DNA of 64,000 nucleotides, from contig JAHLKD010000066.1 of the NCBI GenBank assembly GCA_025526935.1, forward strand, positions 62,001-126,000. The letters are read 5' to 3'. This document shows, piece by piece, positions 45,495 to 55,824 of this stretch (position 1 is the first letter of the stretch; every line of letters begins with the position of its first letter). A program made the position numbers and the translations under genes. The notes beneath the pieces are model-generated. The model searched no databases, had not been told where the DNA came from, and saw only the letters and a program-made list of their open reading frames with translations. The DNA is from Cladochytrium replicatum (lineage: Eukaryota > Chytridiomycota > Chytridiomycetes > Cladochytriales > Cladochytriaceae).

Positions 45495-46087
45495 GTATTT
45501 CGATTGATGGACTTGGCCAATCCAGTCATTGATAGTACAAAAACACAAACGCCCGATATACAGAAATGTCACTCTTCACTGAGCAACATTTCTAACTATT
45601 GAACTAAAGCATATAGATGATGATCTATTACGAGTTTGGATACCTCCAGTTATTTCTTCATGGGTTATATTTATTGCGGCCATAGGTATAGTAAACTGTC
45701 ATTACTTTTCTATCATCCACTTGTAGAAGTGAAGCCCGGATCAGATCACAGCAAAGGTTTACATATGATTAACGCGTTCGTGGGAATCATGTGTGAGAAC
45801 AATCCTGTTGAGGAGAGCTAGATCTCACGCACAGCTTAGCATGATTATGCTTCGCTACGCCTGTGAGAAGAAGAGTCAAACCTTATCGCTTCGATCCAGA
45901 TCTTCCGGAAGGAAAAGCCAAAACGACAGTACACTTATTTAAGGAGCCTGTGGCGATACACACAAGGAGCATTCTCTTGCACTAGTACTTGTGACTCGCA
46001 ATCTTCTTTATTCATCTCTTAGAAACATTAACCCGTGAATTAGCAACACACACAACCTGAGGATCCAGACCACAGCTTTGTTCAACA
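45489..46087 (+). repeat. Copia-A LTR, array unit 1
   Basis: 599 bp, TGTTAAG...TTCAACA, followed by CAATAGTTA and the gag leader. It carries the CTTGCACTAG variant, as does the LTR at 50264. Confidence 0.97.
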
Positions 46088-46138
46088 CAATAGTTACGAA
46101 TCGTTGCTTAACACATTTCTTTGGACAACAACGACAAG

Positions 46139-49100
46139 ATGGGTTCAGGATCGAATGACGCCACATCTTCGCGGCCGAAGCCATTCACCGGTAAAACGCT
46201 GCAGGATTTCGATCTGTACATGGAACAAGTGCAGACTTACGCAAACTTACGTGGCGGCGCTGGCACTATGCTTCTCCAAGAACCAATGGCTCTTCCTGAT
46301 AGTCCGAATTACGAGGCGGAAGGAAATCGCCCACAGCGTCCGATAGTCATCGCCGGAGCTGCTGGCGGAGCTGCTAACGAAGCACGAGCACAATGGGAAG
46401 CAGAACTACGTGAACATTTGGCGATCGTCACACACAACAGTCACTTACGTACGCAATATCGTGCTGAGATGCAAGATTACCGTGCACAACAAGCGGACAA
46501 TAACGTCGCAGTTGGAATTCTATGCGAATGTTTCTCAAAACGCGACATGAATCGAGTCAGAGCTTATGCGTCAGCAAAAGGCAAAGTCGATGGACTTCGC
46601 CGAATTTTCAGTGCTGGCGGTCAAGCTCCGATCGAATCGTCTATGTGGGAGCAACGGCTGGTAGATCTGAAATGTACGAACGGTCAGTCGGCAGAAAGCG
46701 TTCAGCAGTTTGTGACCGACCTCACTGAGTTATTCGAACTCAAACTGAACTCTTTACCGGACGAACTCGTAATCAAGGATCTACTAAACCGGTTAGTCGC
46801 AAAAATCACGATGCAGACAATTGAACTACGGACCCTCGTACCTTTTCTCGGAAAAATGATCACTTCTGCGTATGCCGAATGGGAACCGGCGTTAATACAA
46901 GATCCAATTGATGCTGCAAACCCGAATGCTCCGCGACCATTCCACCAAAAGCCAACGCATTACTTCGAAACAGTGTCAAATATCTTGACCGACCTAAACC
47001 AATTGGTCCAACTCAACGTCACCATGGATGCCGGTGGGCCGAATGGGACAAAGAAGGCCATGAAGGCAAAGGCGAAGAAAGCGAAGGCGAAAGCGAAAGC
47101 CAAGGTTGCGAAGTCGGAGGATATTTGTACCTTGCATCCGAACTCATCTCACACCAATGCTCAATGCCGTAAGCAGGGTGCCTCGGGTGGCTCAGGCAGT
47201 AGCGGTGGGAGTAGCAGTTCCACTCGGACCAGGCAGTCGCAGGACTCCAGGTCGTCCACATCTTCTTCTGCAAAGAAGACAGATCTCACATGCAATTTCT
47301 GTGGCAAACGAGGACACAAGCAGTCGGCGTGTAAACGCTATCTCACTGCAAAGAGTCTTTGTTTAGACACGGATTTTCGTGCATTCATTGCCAGCCGTGG
47401 CGATGCAGGTGATGATTCGTCGGAGGACGAATCTACCGCCAAACCGGTGTTGACCAAGAAGGTAATCTTTGACCTTACCCAACCTACTTCTGTTGATAAA
47501 GATGCTGACACATACATCGGAAATATGTTTTCGATAGTGAACGCACACTCGGCACAGAAGGTTGTCCGTGTACATGTTCAAGCAAAGGATCGTGTGGGTT
47601 TGCTTGATACAGGCGCAACTGTTTGGATGACACCTAATCGTCATGCCTTTAGTTCGCTGACGTATACGAATGACGAGGACGTGGTGGAACTAGCGGATAG
47701 TCATACAATTCCAGTTTGTGGTTTTGGAGATGTATCTGTAGTTTTACCCAATGGGCGAATTAAGATAATACACAACGCACTTTATGTTCCTGATCTCGAA
47801 GACACACTTGCATCAGTGTGTAGTATCATTGGAGACTCCGGAGACATTGTGAGTTTCACCAAAGACAAGGTTATCCTCACGCATGGTGATACGGATGAAC
47901 ACGTTATTATTGGGCGACGGGAAAGAGATTTGTACTATCTCTATGCTGATGTTAGTACCGTCGGAACTCACCAACCGCGGCATGTGATTGCTCAACGAGC
48001 TAAAGCAGTAGCGGTATCCGCAGAAGCTCTCGATCAGTCGATGGACTTTACGTCCGGTGTACGATCTTCTCACGCGATGGGTCTCGATGTAATGTCAGAC
48101 AACAACATTCGTCAAACGAACGATGATGAATGTCAACGAGCATCTCAAGATACAGTTGGAGTGAGCACCAACTTATCGCCAGTGACAGTACACGAACTTG
48201 CAAAGTTACACCAGCAGTTTGGTCACATCCACTTACGGACAATCTTTCGAACGGCAGAGAAGCTCAACATCAAAATGCCCAAGGTTGAACCGGATGCATT
48301 CAATCTTGTCAACAAATCAATTATGCAGAATTGTTTGGTCTGTAGTCGCACGAAGCTGAAGCAGAAGCCGATTTATTCTACAATAAGTCGAGCTCCGAGG
48401 AAACTGTTCCGTCTGTTTTCCGATGTCGTACGTTTAATCTACGACGGACAGAAGAAGAGATATTGGCAGATCATTGTCGACGAACAACCTCGTTTCATCA
48501 CAATCTACTTCCTGAATCGAAAGAGTGATGCGGTGGATAGTATGATTCGACATATCGCTGATGTGGAAAATCGCAATCACCCATTACACGTTGCTGAACT
48601 ACGTTCCGATTCAGGAGAATTGATTACTAAACGGTTGATCCAATGGTGCAATACCAAGATTCCTCGCATCCGCGTCCACCCAGCTCCTCCGTCAGTAAAG
48701 GAACTCGATGGTCTATCAGAGCGGAATATACAATCGATCAAGTATATGTCGGACGCGATGCTGCTACAAGCTGGACTACCACGAACACTTCAATTCGTGC
48801 AACTCTCCATCCTATACGCTGCGGTCGTCAAGAACGCTACTTTCCATTCAGCTGTGAATGCGATTCCGTACTGTGCTTACCTTGACAAGCGGATAGATTT
48901 GGCAACTATCCACGCCTTTGGAACACTCGTTAGTTTGTGGATCTCACACGAACAAAGGTTGGCGCGCAGAATCCGAGACAAGTCTGAACTAGGTCTGTTT
49001 CTCGGATACAAGGGTGAAGACCTGAAGATCGTCATAGCACTCAATTTTCGGACAAACACAATAGGCGAATACTTCCATGTTACGTTCCACGAGGGAGTTT

Positions 49101-50269
49101 TTGTTGGTTATAATCCTACCCGACAGTTACTCGACGATCTTACGGTACAATATCCACTGAAGGCCGGGACATATTTCGATGTTGATCAAATACCAACCGG
49201 GGATCAGGGGGTGCAAGAGACGACTGTTGAGTTTGTCTCAGACAATTTCCCGATTTCTACCGTTGCAGACGAAGAAATCGATGAGGATATAAACGACGAC
49301 CCCATATATTACCGCTTAGAAGAAGCCGGTGACATGCATGTTGTTGAACATTTACATGGACTAGACGATGATGACCCAGACGATGCTGATTATGATCCAA
49401 ATGCTGATTTATCGACTCCACAATCCATTACTGAAGAATCTCCGAATTTGTCTTCCGTATCTCCTGTAGAGGAATATGATGCACAACTCGAAAGTGATCT
49501 TCAATTCATTGGAGAAGATGTCGACGAAGCATATGCAGCAAGAAAACGAAAACGTCAAGCAAGTGCAAATTTGTCGAACGCCAAAAGGAAACAAAATTCC
49601 TTGTTTACCCGGTCCGTTCCTAATATCGATTGGACCCTGAAGGCCGATTCCTCATATCCAACACAACCAATTGCGAATGGAAATATACGGACTGCACCAA
49701 AGACTCTTCGTGAGGCTTTATCACGATCCGATGAGGCTCCATTCTGGTTAGCGGCGATGAAGGAGGAAGTTACACAACTAGTCGGCAACAATACTTGGGC
49801 CGAAACGTTTTTACCTGATGGACGGAATTTATTATCGGGCAAATGGGTTTTCACATATAAGCTTGACGAACATGGCAATATTACTCGATTCAAAGCACGT
49901 TGGGTCGTACGAGGATTTTCACAGATTGAAGGATTGGATTTCGATGAAACCTATTCTCCAGTTACGAAAACGTCCACGATCCGTTTTCTGATTGCATTAG
50001 CAGCATTAGTCGGCATGATCATATTCCAGTTTGATATCAAGGGTGCATATCTCAATGCGATACTGGAAGAAGAGAACTACGTCGAACTCCCTCATGGTTT
50101 CGGACGAGTAGATTTCCAGAATCGACCCATCGTCTGCAGACTTATCAAAAGTCTGTACGGTCTACACCAGGCAGCTCGAGAATGGTACAAAACTCTTTGG
50201 AAACAATATCTCAGTGTTGGTTTCGTGCGGAATATTGCAGACATCTGTCATTTCTGGCGATACTGTTAA
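46139..50269 (+). CDS. Truncated Copia-A Gag-protease-integrase-RT(N) protein, 1,376 aa (unit 1)
   Basis: The start is the ATG at 46139, as in A4, with no internal stop. It has Gag with CCHC knuckle, protease (D490 by A4 numbering), integrase (HHCC finger, D781, D824, E861), linker and the RT N-terminal half including D1299. It ends at Tyr1375, after which the LTR supplies Cys and stop (TGT TAA). The catalytic DD pair of RT and all of RNase H are missing, so it cannot reverse-transcribe, but Gag, protease and integrase look complete. Its own LTR promoter lies upstream. It might act in trans or be inert; no expression evidence is available. Confidence 0.9.
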   Translation: MGSGSNDATSSRPKPFTGKTLQDFDLYMEQVQTYANLRGGAGTMLLQEPMALPDSPNYEAEGNRPQRPIVIAGAAGGAANEARAQWEAELREHLAIVTHNSHLRTQYRAEMQDYRAQQADNNVAVGILCECFSKRDMNRVRAYASAKGKVDGLRRIFSAGGQAPIESSMWEQRLVDLKCTNGQSAESVQQFVTDLTELFELKLNSLPDELVIKDLLNRLVAKITMQTIELRTLVPFLGKMITSAYAEWEPALIQDPIDAANPNAPRPFHQKPTHYFETVSNILTDLNQLVQLNVTMDAGGPNGTKKAMKAKAKKAKAKAKAKVAKSEDICTLHPNSSHTNAQCRKQGASGGSGSSGGSSSSTRTRQSQDSRSSTSSSAKKTDLTCNFCGKRGHKQSACKRYLTAKSLCLDTDFRAFIASRGDAGDDSSEDESTAKPVLTKKVIFDLTQPTSVDKDADTYIGNMFSIVNAHSAQKVVRVHVQAKDRVGLLDTGATVWMTPNRHAFSSLTYTNDEDVVELADSHTIPVCGFGDVSVVLPNGRIKIIHNALYVPDLEDTLASVCSIIGDSGDIVSFTKDKVILTHGDTDEHVIIGRRERDLYYLYADVSTVGTHQPRHVIAQRAKAVAVSAEALDQSMDFTSGVRSSHAMGLDVMSDNNIRQTNDDECQRASQDTVGVSTNLSPVTVHELAKLHQQFGHIHLRTIFRTAEKLNIKMPKVEPDAFNLVNKSIMQNCLVCSRTKLKQKPIYSTISRAPRKLFRLFSDVVRLIYDGQKKRYWQIIVDEQPRFITIYFLNRKSDAVDSMIRHIADVENRNHPLHVAELRSDSGELITKRLIQWCNTKIPRIRVHPAPPSVKELDGLSERNIQSIKYMSDAMLLQAGLPRTLQFVQLSILYAAVVKNATFHSAVNAIPYCAYLDKRIDLATIHAFGTLVSLWISHEQRLARRIRDKSELGLFLGYKGEDLKIVIALNFRTNTIGEYFHVTFHEGVFVGYNPTRQLLDDLTVQYPLKAGTYFDVDQIPTGDQGVQETTVEFVSDNFPISTVADEEIDEDINDDPIYYRLEEAGDMHVVEHLHGLDDDDPDDADYDPNADLSTPQSITEESPNLSSVSPVEEYDAQLESDLQFIGEDVDEAYAARKRKRQASANLSNAKRKQNSLFTRSVPNIDWTLKADSSYPTQPIANGNIRTAPKTLREALSRSDEAPFWLAAMKEEVTQLVGNNTWAETFLPDGRNLLSGKWVFTYKLDEHGNITRFKARWVVRGFSQIEGLDFDETYSPVTKTSTIRFLIALAALVGMIIFQFDIKGAYLNAILEEENYVELPHGFGRVDFQNRPIVCRLIKSLYGLHQAAREWYKTLWKQYLSVGFVRNIADICHFWRYC

Positions 50270-50862
50270 GTATTTCGATTGATGGACTTGGCCAATCCAG
50301 TCATTGATAGTACAAAAACACAAACGCCCGATATACAGAAATGTCACTCTTCACTGAGCAACATTTCTAACTATTGAACTAAAGCATATAGATGATGATC
50401 TATTACGAGTTTGGATACCTCCAGTTATTTCTTCATGGGTTATATTTATTGCGGCCATAGGTATAGTAAACTGTCATTACTTTTCTATCATCCACTTGTA
50501 GAAGTGAAGCCCGGATCAGATCACAGCAAAGGTTTACATATGATTAACGCGTTCGTGGGAATCATGTGTGAGAACAATCCTGTTGAGGAGAGCTAGATCT
50601 CACGCACAGCTTAGCATGATTATGCTTCGCTACGCCTGTGAGAAGAAGAGTCAAACCTTATCGCTTCGATCCAGATCTTCCGGAAGGAAAAGCCAAAACG
50701 ACAGTACACTTATTTAAGGAGCCTGTGGCGATACACACAAGGAGCATTCTCTTGCACTAGTACTTGTGACTCGCAATCTTCTTTATTCATCTCTTAGAAA
50801 CATTAACCCGTGAATTAGCAACACACACAACCTGAGGATCCAGACCACAGCTTTGTTCAACA
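50264..50862 (+). repeat. Copia-A LTR, array unit 2
   Basis: 599 bp; I see no difference from the LTR at 45489. Its first six bases provide the stop codon of the preceding frame. Confidence 0.97.
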
Positions 50863-50913
50863 CAATAGTTACGAATCGTTGCTTAACACATTTCTTTGGA
50901 CAACAACGACAAG

Positions 50914-53900
50914 ATGGGTTCAGGATCGAATGACGCCACATCTTCGCGGCCGAAGCCATTCACCGGTAAAACGCTGCAGGATTTCGATCTGTACATGGAA
51001 CAAGTGCAGACTTACGCAAACTTACGTGGCGGCGCTGGCACTATGCTTCTCCAAGAACCAATGGCTCTTCCTGATAGTCCGAATTACGAGGCGGAAGGAA
51101 ATCGCCCACAGCGTCCGATAGTCATCGCCGGAGCTGCTGGCGGAGCTGCTAACGAAGCACGAGCACAATGGGAAGCAGAACTACGTGAACATTTGGCGAT
51201 CGTCACACACAACAGTCACTTACGTACGCAATATCGTGCTGAGATGCAAGATTACCGTGCACAACAAGCGGACAATAACGTCGCAGTTGGAATTCTATGC
51301 GAATGTTTCTCAAAACGCGACATGAATCGAGTCAGAGCTTATGCGTCAGCAAAAGGCAAAGTCGATGGACTTCGCCGAATTTTCAGTGCTGGCGGTCAAG
51401 CTCCGATCGAATCGTCTATGTGGGAGCAACGGCTGGTAGATCTGAAATGTACGAACGGTCAGTCGGCAGAAAGCGTTCAGCAGTTTGTGACCGACCTCAC
51501 TGAGTTATTCGAACTCAAACTGAACTCTTTACCGGACGAACTCGTAATCAAGGATCTACTAAACCGGTTAGTCGCAAAAATCACGATGCAGACAATTGAA
51601 CTACGGACCCTCGTACCTTTTCTCGGAAAAATGATCACTTCTGCGTATGCCGAATGGGAACCGGCGTTAATACAAGATCCAATTGATGCTGCAAACCCGA
51701 ATGCTCCGCGACCATTCCACCAAAAGCCAACGCATTACTTCGAAACAGTGTCAAATATCTTGACCGACCTAAACCAATTGGTCCAACTCAACGTCACCAT
51801 GGATGCCGGTGGGCCGAATGGGACAAAGAAGGCCATGAAGGCAAAGGCGAAGAAAGCGAAGGCGAAAGCGAAAGCCAAGGTTGCGAAGTCGGAGGATATT
51901 TGTACCTTGCATCCGAACTCATCTCACACCAATGCTCAATGCCGTAAGCAGGGTGCCTCGGGTGGCTCAGGCAGTAGCGGTGGGAGTAGCAGTTCCACTC
52001 GGACCAGGCAGTCGCAGGACTCCAGGTCGTCCACATCTTCTTCTGCAAAGAAGACAGATCTCACATGCAATTTCTGTGGCAAACGAGGACACAAGCAGTC
52101 GGCGTGTAAACGCTATCTCACTGCAAAGAGTCTTTGTTTAGACACGGATTTTCGTGCATTCATTGCCAGCCGTGGCGATGCAGGTGATGATTCGTCGGAG
52201 GACGAATCTACCGCCAAACCGGTGTTGACCAAGAAGGTAATCTTTGACCTTACCCAACCTACTTCTGTTGATAAAGATGCTGACACATACATCGGAAATA
52301 TGTTTTCGATAGTGAACGCACACTCGGCACAGAAGGTTGTCCGTGTACATGTTCAAGCAAAGGATCGTGTGGGTTTGCTTGATACAGGCGCAACTGTTTG
52401 GATGACACCTAATCGTCATGCCTTTAGTTCGCTGACGTATACGAATGACGAGGACGTGGTGGAACTAGCGGATAGTCATACAATTCCAGTTTGTGGTTTT
52501 GGAGATGTATCTGTAGTTTTACCCAATGGGCGAATTAAGATAATACACAACGCACTTTATGTTCCTGATCTCGAAGACACACTTGCATCAGTGTGTAGTA
52601 TCATTGGAGACTCCGGAGACATTGTGAGTTTCACCAAAGACAAGGTTATCCTCACGCATGGTGATACGGATGAACACGTTATTATTGGGCGACGGGAAAG
52701 AGATTTGTACTATCTCTATGCTGATGTTAGTACCGTCGGAACTCACCAACCGCGGCATGTGATTGCTCAACGAGCTAAAGCAGTAGCGGTATCCGCAGAA
52801 GCTCTCGATCAGTCGATGGACTTTACGTCCGGTGTACGATCTTCTCACGCGATGGGTCTCGATGTAATGTCAGACAACAACATTCGTCAAACGAACGATG
52901 ATGAATGTCAACGAGCATCTCAAGATACAGTTGGAGTGAGCACCAACTTATCGCCAGTGACAGTACACGAACTTGCAAAGTTACACCAGCAGTTTGGTCA
53001 CATCCACTTACGGACAATCTTTCGAACGGCAGAGAAGCTCAACATCAAAATGCCCAAGGTTGAACCGGATGCATTCAATCTTGTCAACAAATCAATTATG
53101 CAGAATTGTTTGGTCTGTAGTCGCACGAAGCTGAAGCAGAAGCCGATTTATTCTACAATAAGTCGAGCTCCGAGGAAACTGTTCCGTCTGTTTTCCGATG
53201 TCGTACGTTTAATCTACGACGGACAGAAGAAGAGATATTGGCAGATCATTGTCGACGAACAACCTCGTTTCATCACAATCTACTTCCTGAATCGAAAGAG
53301 TGATGCGGTGGATAGTATGATTCGACATATCGCTGATGTGGAAAATCGCAATCACCCATTACACGTTGCTGAACTACGTTCCGATTCAGGAGAATTGATT
53401 ACTAAACGGTTGATCCAATGGTGCAATACCAAGATTCCTCGCATCCGCGTCCACCCAGCTCCTCCGTCAGTAAAGGAACTCGATGGTCTATCAGAGCGGA
53501 ATATACAATCGATCAAGTATATGTCGGACGCGATGCTGCTACAAGCTGGACTACCACGAACACTTCAATTCGTGCAACTCTCCATCCTATACGCTGCGGT
53601 CGTCAAGAACGCTACTTTCCATTCAGCTGTGAATGCGATTCCGTACTGTGCTTACCTTGACAAGCGGATAGATTTGGCAACTATCCACGCCTTTGGAACA
53701 CTCGTTAGTTTGTGGATCTCACACGAACAAAGGTTGGCGCGCAGAATCCGAGACAAGTCTGAACTAGGTCTGTTTCTCGGATACAAGGGTGAAGACCTGA
53801 AGATCGTCATAGCACTCAATTTTCGGACAAACACAATAGGCGAATACTTCCATGTTACGTTCCACGAGGGAGTTTTTGTTGGTTATAATCCTACCCGACA

Positions 53901-55044
53901 GTTACTCGACGATCTTACGGTACAATATCCACTGAAGGCCGGGACATATTTCGATGTTGATCAAATACCAACCGGGGATCAGGGGGTGCAAGAGACGACT
54001 GTTGAGTTTGTCTCAGACAATTTCCCGATTTCTACCGTTGCAGACGAAGAAATCGATGAGGATATAAACGACGACCCCATATATTACCGCTTAGAAGAAG
54101 CCGGTGACATGCATGTTGTTGAACATTTACATGGACTAGACGATGATGACCCAGACGATGCTGATTATGATCCAAATGCTGATTTATCGACTCCACAATC
54201 CATTACTGAAGAATCTCCGAATTTGTCTTCCGTATCTCCTGTAGAGGAATATGATGCACAACTCGAAAGTGATCTTCAATTCATTGGAGAAGATGTCGAC
54301 GAAGCATATGCAGCAAGAAAACGAAAACGTCAAGCAAGTGCAAATTTGTCGAACGCCAAAAGGAAACAAAATTCCTTGTTTACCCGGTCCGTTCCTAATA
54401 TCGATTGGACCCTGAAGGCCGATTCCTCATATCCAACACAACCAATTGCGAATGGAAATATACGGACTGCACCAAAGACTCTTCGTGAGGCTTTATCACG
54501 ATCCGATGAGGCTCCATTCTGGTTAGCGGCGATGAAGGAGGAAGTTACACAACTAGTCGGCAACAATACTTGGGCCGAAACGTTTTTACCTGATGGACGG
54601 AATTTATTATCGGGCAAATGGGTTTTCACATATAAGCTTGACGAACATGGCAATATTACTCGATTCAAAGCACGTTGGGTCGTACGAGGATTTTCACAGA
54701 TTGAAGGATTGGATTTCGATGAAACCTATTCTCCAGTTACGAAAACGTCCACGATCCGTTTTCTGATTGCATTAGCAGCATTAGTCGGCATGATCATATT
54801 CCAGTTTGATATCAAGGGTGCATATCTCAATGCGATACTGGAAGAAGAGAACTACGTCGAACTCCCTCATGGTTTCGGACGAGTAGATTTCCAGAATCGA
54901 CCCATCGTCTGCAGACTTATCAAAAGTCTGTACGGTCTACACCAGGCAGCTCGAGAATGGTACAAAACTCTTTGGAAACAATATCTCAGTGTTGGTTTCG
55001 TGCGGAATATTGCAGACATCTGTCATTTCTGGCGATACTGTTAA
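50914..55044 (+). CDS. Truncated Copia-A Gag-protease-integrase-RT(N) protein, 1,376 aa (unit 2)
   Basis: Same protein as the frame at 46139, identical in translation as far as I can see, ending in the same LTR-derived Cys-stop. Two uninterrupted identical frames show that the duplication is recent. The same limits apply: no RT catalytic pair and no RNase H. Confidence 0.9.
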   Translation: MGSGSNDATSSRPKPFTGKTLQDFDLYMEQVQTYANLRGGAGTMLLQEPMALPDSPNYEAEGNRPQRPIVIAGAAGGAANEARAQWEAELREHLAIVTHNSHLRTQYRAEMQDYRAQQADNNVAVGILCECFSKRDMNRVRAYASAKGKVDGLRRIFSAGGQAPIESSMWEQRLVDLKCTNGQSAESVQQFVTDLTELFELKLNSLPDELVIKDLLNRLVAKITMQTIELRTLVPFLGKMITSAYAEWEPALIQDPIDAANPNAPRPFHQKPTHYFETVSNILTDLNQLVQLNVTMDAGGPNGTKKAMKAKAKKAKAKAKAKVAKSEDICTLHPNSSHTNAQCRKQGASGGSGSSGGSSSSTRTRQSQDSRSSTSSSAKKTDLTCNFCGKRGHKQSACKRYLTAKSLCLDTDFRAFIASRGDAGDDSSEDESTAKPVLTKKVIFDLTQPTSVDKDADTYIGNMFSIVNAHSAQKVVRVHVQAKDRVGLLDTGATVWMTPNRHAFSSLTYTNDEDVVELADSHTIPVCGFGDVSVVLPNGRIKIIHNALYVPDLEDTLASVCSIIGDSGDIVSFTKDKVILTHGDTDEHVIIGRRERDLYYLYADVSTVGTHQPRHVIAQRAKAVAVSAEALDQSMDFTSGVRSSHAMGLDVMSDNNIRQTNDDECQRASQDTVGVSTNLSPVTVHELAKLHQQFGHIHLRTIFRTAEKLNIKMPKVEPDAFNLVNKSIMQNCLVCSRTKLKQKPIYSTISRAPRKLFRLFSDVVRLIYDGQKKRYWQIIVDEQPRFITIYFLNRKSDAVDSMIRHIADVENRNHPLHVAELRSDSGELITKRLIQWCNTKIPRIRVHPAPPSVKELDGLSERNIQSIKYMSDAMLLQAGLPRTLQFVQLSILYAAVVKNATFHSAVNAIPYCAYLDKRIDLATIHAFGTLVSLWISHEQRLARRIRDKSELGLFLGYKGEDLKIVIALNFRTNTIGEYFHVTFHEGVFVGYNPTRQLLDDLTVQYPLKAGTYFDVDQIPTGDQGVQETTVEFVSDNFPISTVADEEIDEDINDDPIYYRLEEAGDMHVVEHLHGLDDDDPDDADYDPNADLSTPQSITEESPNLSSVSPVEEYDAQLESDLQFIGEDVDEAYAARKRKRQASANLSNAKRKQNSLFTRSVPNIDWTLKADSSYPTQPIANGNIRTAPKTLREALSRSDEAPFWLAAMKEEVTQLVGNNTWAETFLPDGRNLLSGKWVFTYKLDEHGNITRFKARWVVRGFSQIEGLDFDETYSPVTKTSTIRFLIALAALVGMIIFQFDIKGAYLNAILEEENYVELPHGFGRVDFQNRPIVCRLIKSLYGLHQAAREWYKTLWKQYLSVGFVRNIADICHFWRYC

Positions 55045-55637
55045 GTATTTCGATTGATGGACTTGGCCAATCCAGTCATTGATAGTACAAAAACACAAAC
55101 GCCCGATATACAGAAATGTCACTCTTCACTGAGCAACATTTCTAACTATTGAACTAAAGCATATAGATGATGATCTATTACGAGTTTGGATACCTCCAGT
55201 TATTTCTTCATGGGTTATATTTATTGCGGCCATAGGTATAGTAAACTGTCATTACTTTTCTATCATCCACTTGTAGAAGTGAAGCCCGGATCAGATCACA
55301 GCAAAGGTTTACATATGATTAACGCGTTCGTGGGAATCATGTGTGAGAACAATCCTGTTGAGGAGAGCTAGATCTCACGCACAGCTTAGCATGATTATGC
55401 TTCGCTACGCCTGTGAGAAGAAGAGTCAAACCTTATCGCTTCGATCCAGATCTTCCGGAAGGAAAAGCCAAAACGACAGTACACTTATTTAAGGAGCCTG
55501 TGGCGATACACACAAGGAGCATTCTCTTGCGCTAGTACTTGTGACTCGCAATCTTCTTTATTCATCTCTTAGTAACATTAACCCGTGAATTAACAACACA
55601 CACAACCTGAGGATCCAGACCACAGCTTTGTTCAACA
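55039..55637 (+). repeat. Copia-A LTR, right border of the array
   Basis: 599 bp. The first two thirds match the inner array LTRs, but the last third carries CTTGCGCTAG, TTAGTAAC and AATTAACAAC variants not found in them, so it is probably a recombinant. It ends GTTCAACA, joined to the B4 LTR. Confidence 0.96.
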
Positions 55638-55824
55638 TCTACTAGATTCCAATGAGTAAAGGAGGATGTCTTCATGACCAATAGTTAGAAATGCCAGTTC
55701 TTTCATGTAATGTATGATTACGCATGAACTTGTCCCAGACGTCTCTGGTAAGGCTATTTCCCCTCAGTGTCGGTAGCGGATGAAGACTGGAGTAGCTAGT
55801 TCCATATATGTGCATGCATCAACA
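55638..55824 (-). repeat. Copia-B 5' LTR of B4, second part
   Basis: 187 bp from TCTACTAGATTCC to the TG end (CATCAACA on the plus strand). Followed by ACTAT and Copia-A gag. Confidence 0.95.

Larger units (their letters stand above)
43694..55637. mobile_element. Copia-A array: inverted LTR, pol fragment, two 4,775-bp units and a closing LTR
   Basis: Order: LTR(-) 43694-44292, pol fragment(+) 44293-45488, LTR 45489-46087, internal 46088-50263, LTR 50264-50862, internal 50863-55038, LTR 55039-55637. Units repeat every 4,775 bp, and each internal region ends at the same RT codon fused to the LTR TG end. Both outer borders are LTR CA ends. It replaces about 60 bp of the B4 LTR. Confidence 0.93.
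37153..55824 (-). mobile_element. Copia-B element B4, inserted in A5 gag; 5' LTR interrupted by a Copia-A array
   Basis: 3' LTR 37153-37833, full-length internal region 37834-43259, 5' LTR 43260-43693 plus 55638-55824. The outer ends carry the duplication ACTAT, so this is one integration event. The 5' LTR lost about 60 bases where the 11.9-kb array entered. Confidence 0.93.

Noticed and set aside
45489-55637. The array as an assembly artefact
   Set aside because: Not excluded, but three unlike junctions (inverted LTR, internal-LTR fusion, hybrid right LTR) within a clean ACTAT-flanked B4 are hard to produce by misassembly. Long reads would settle it.
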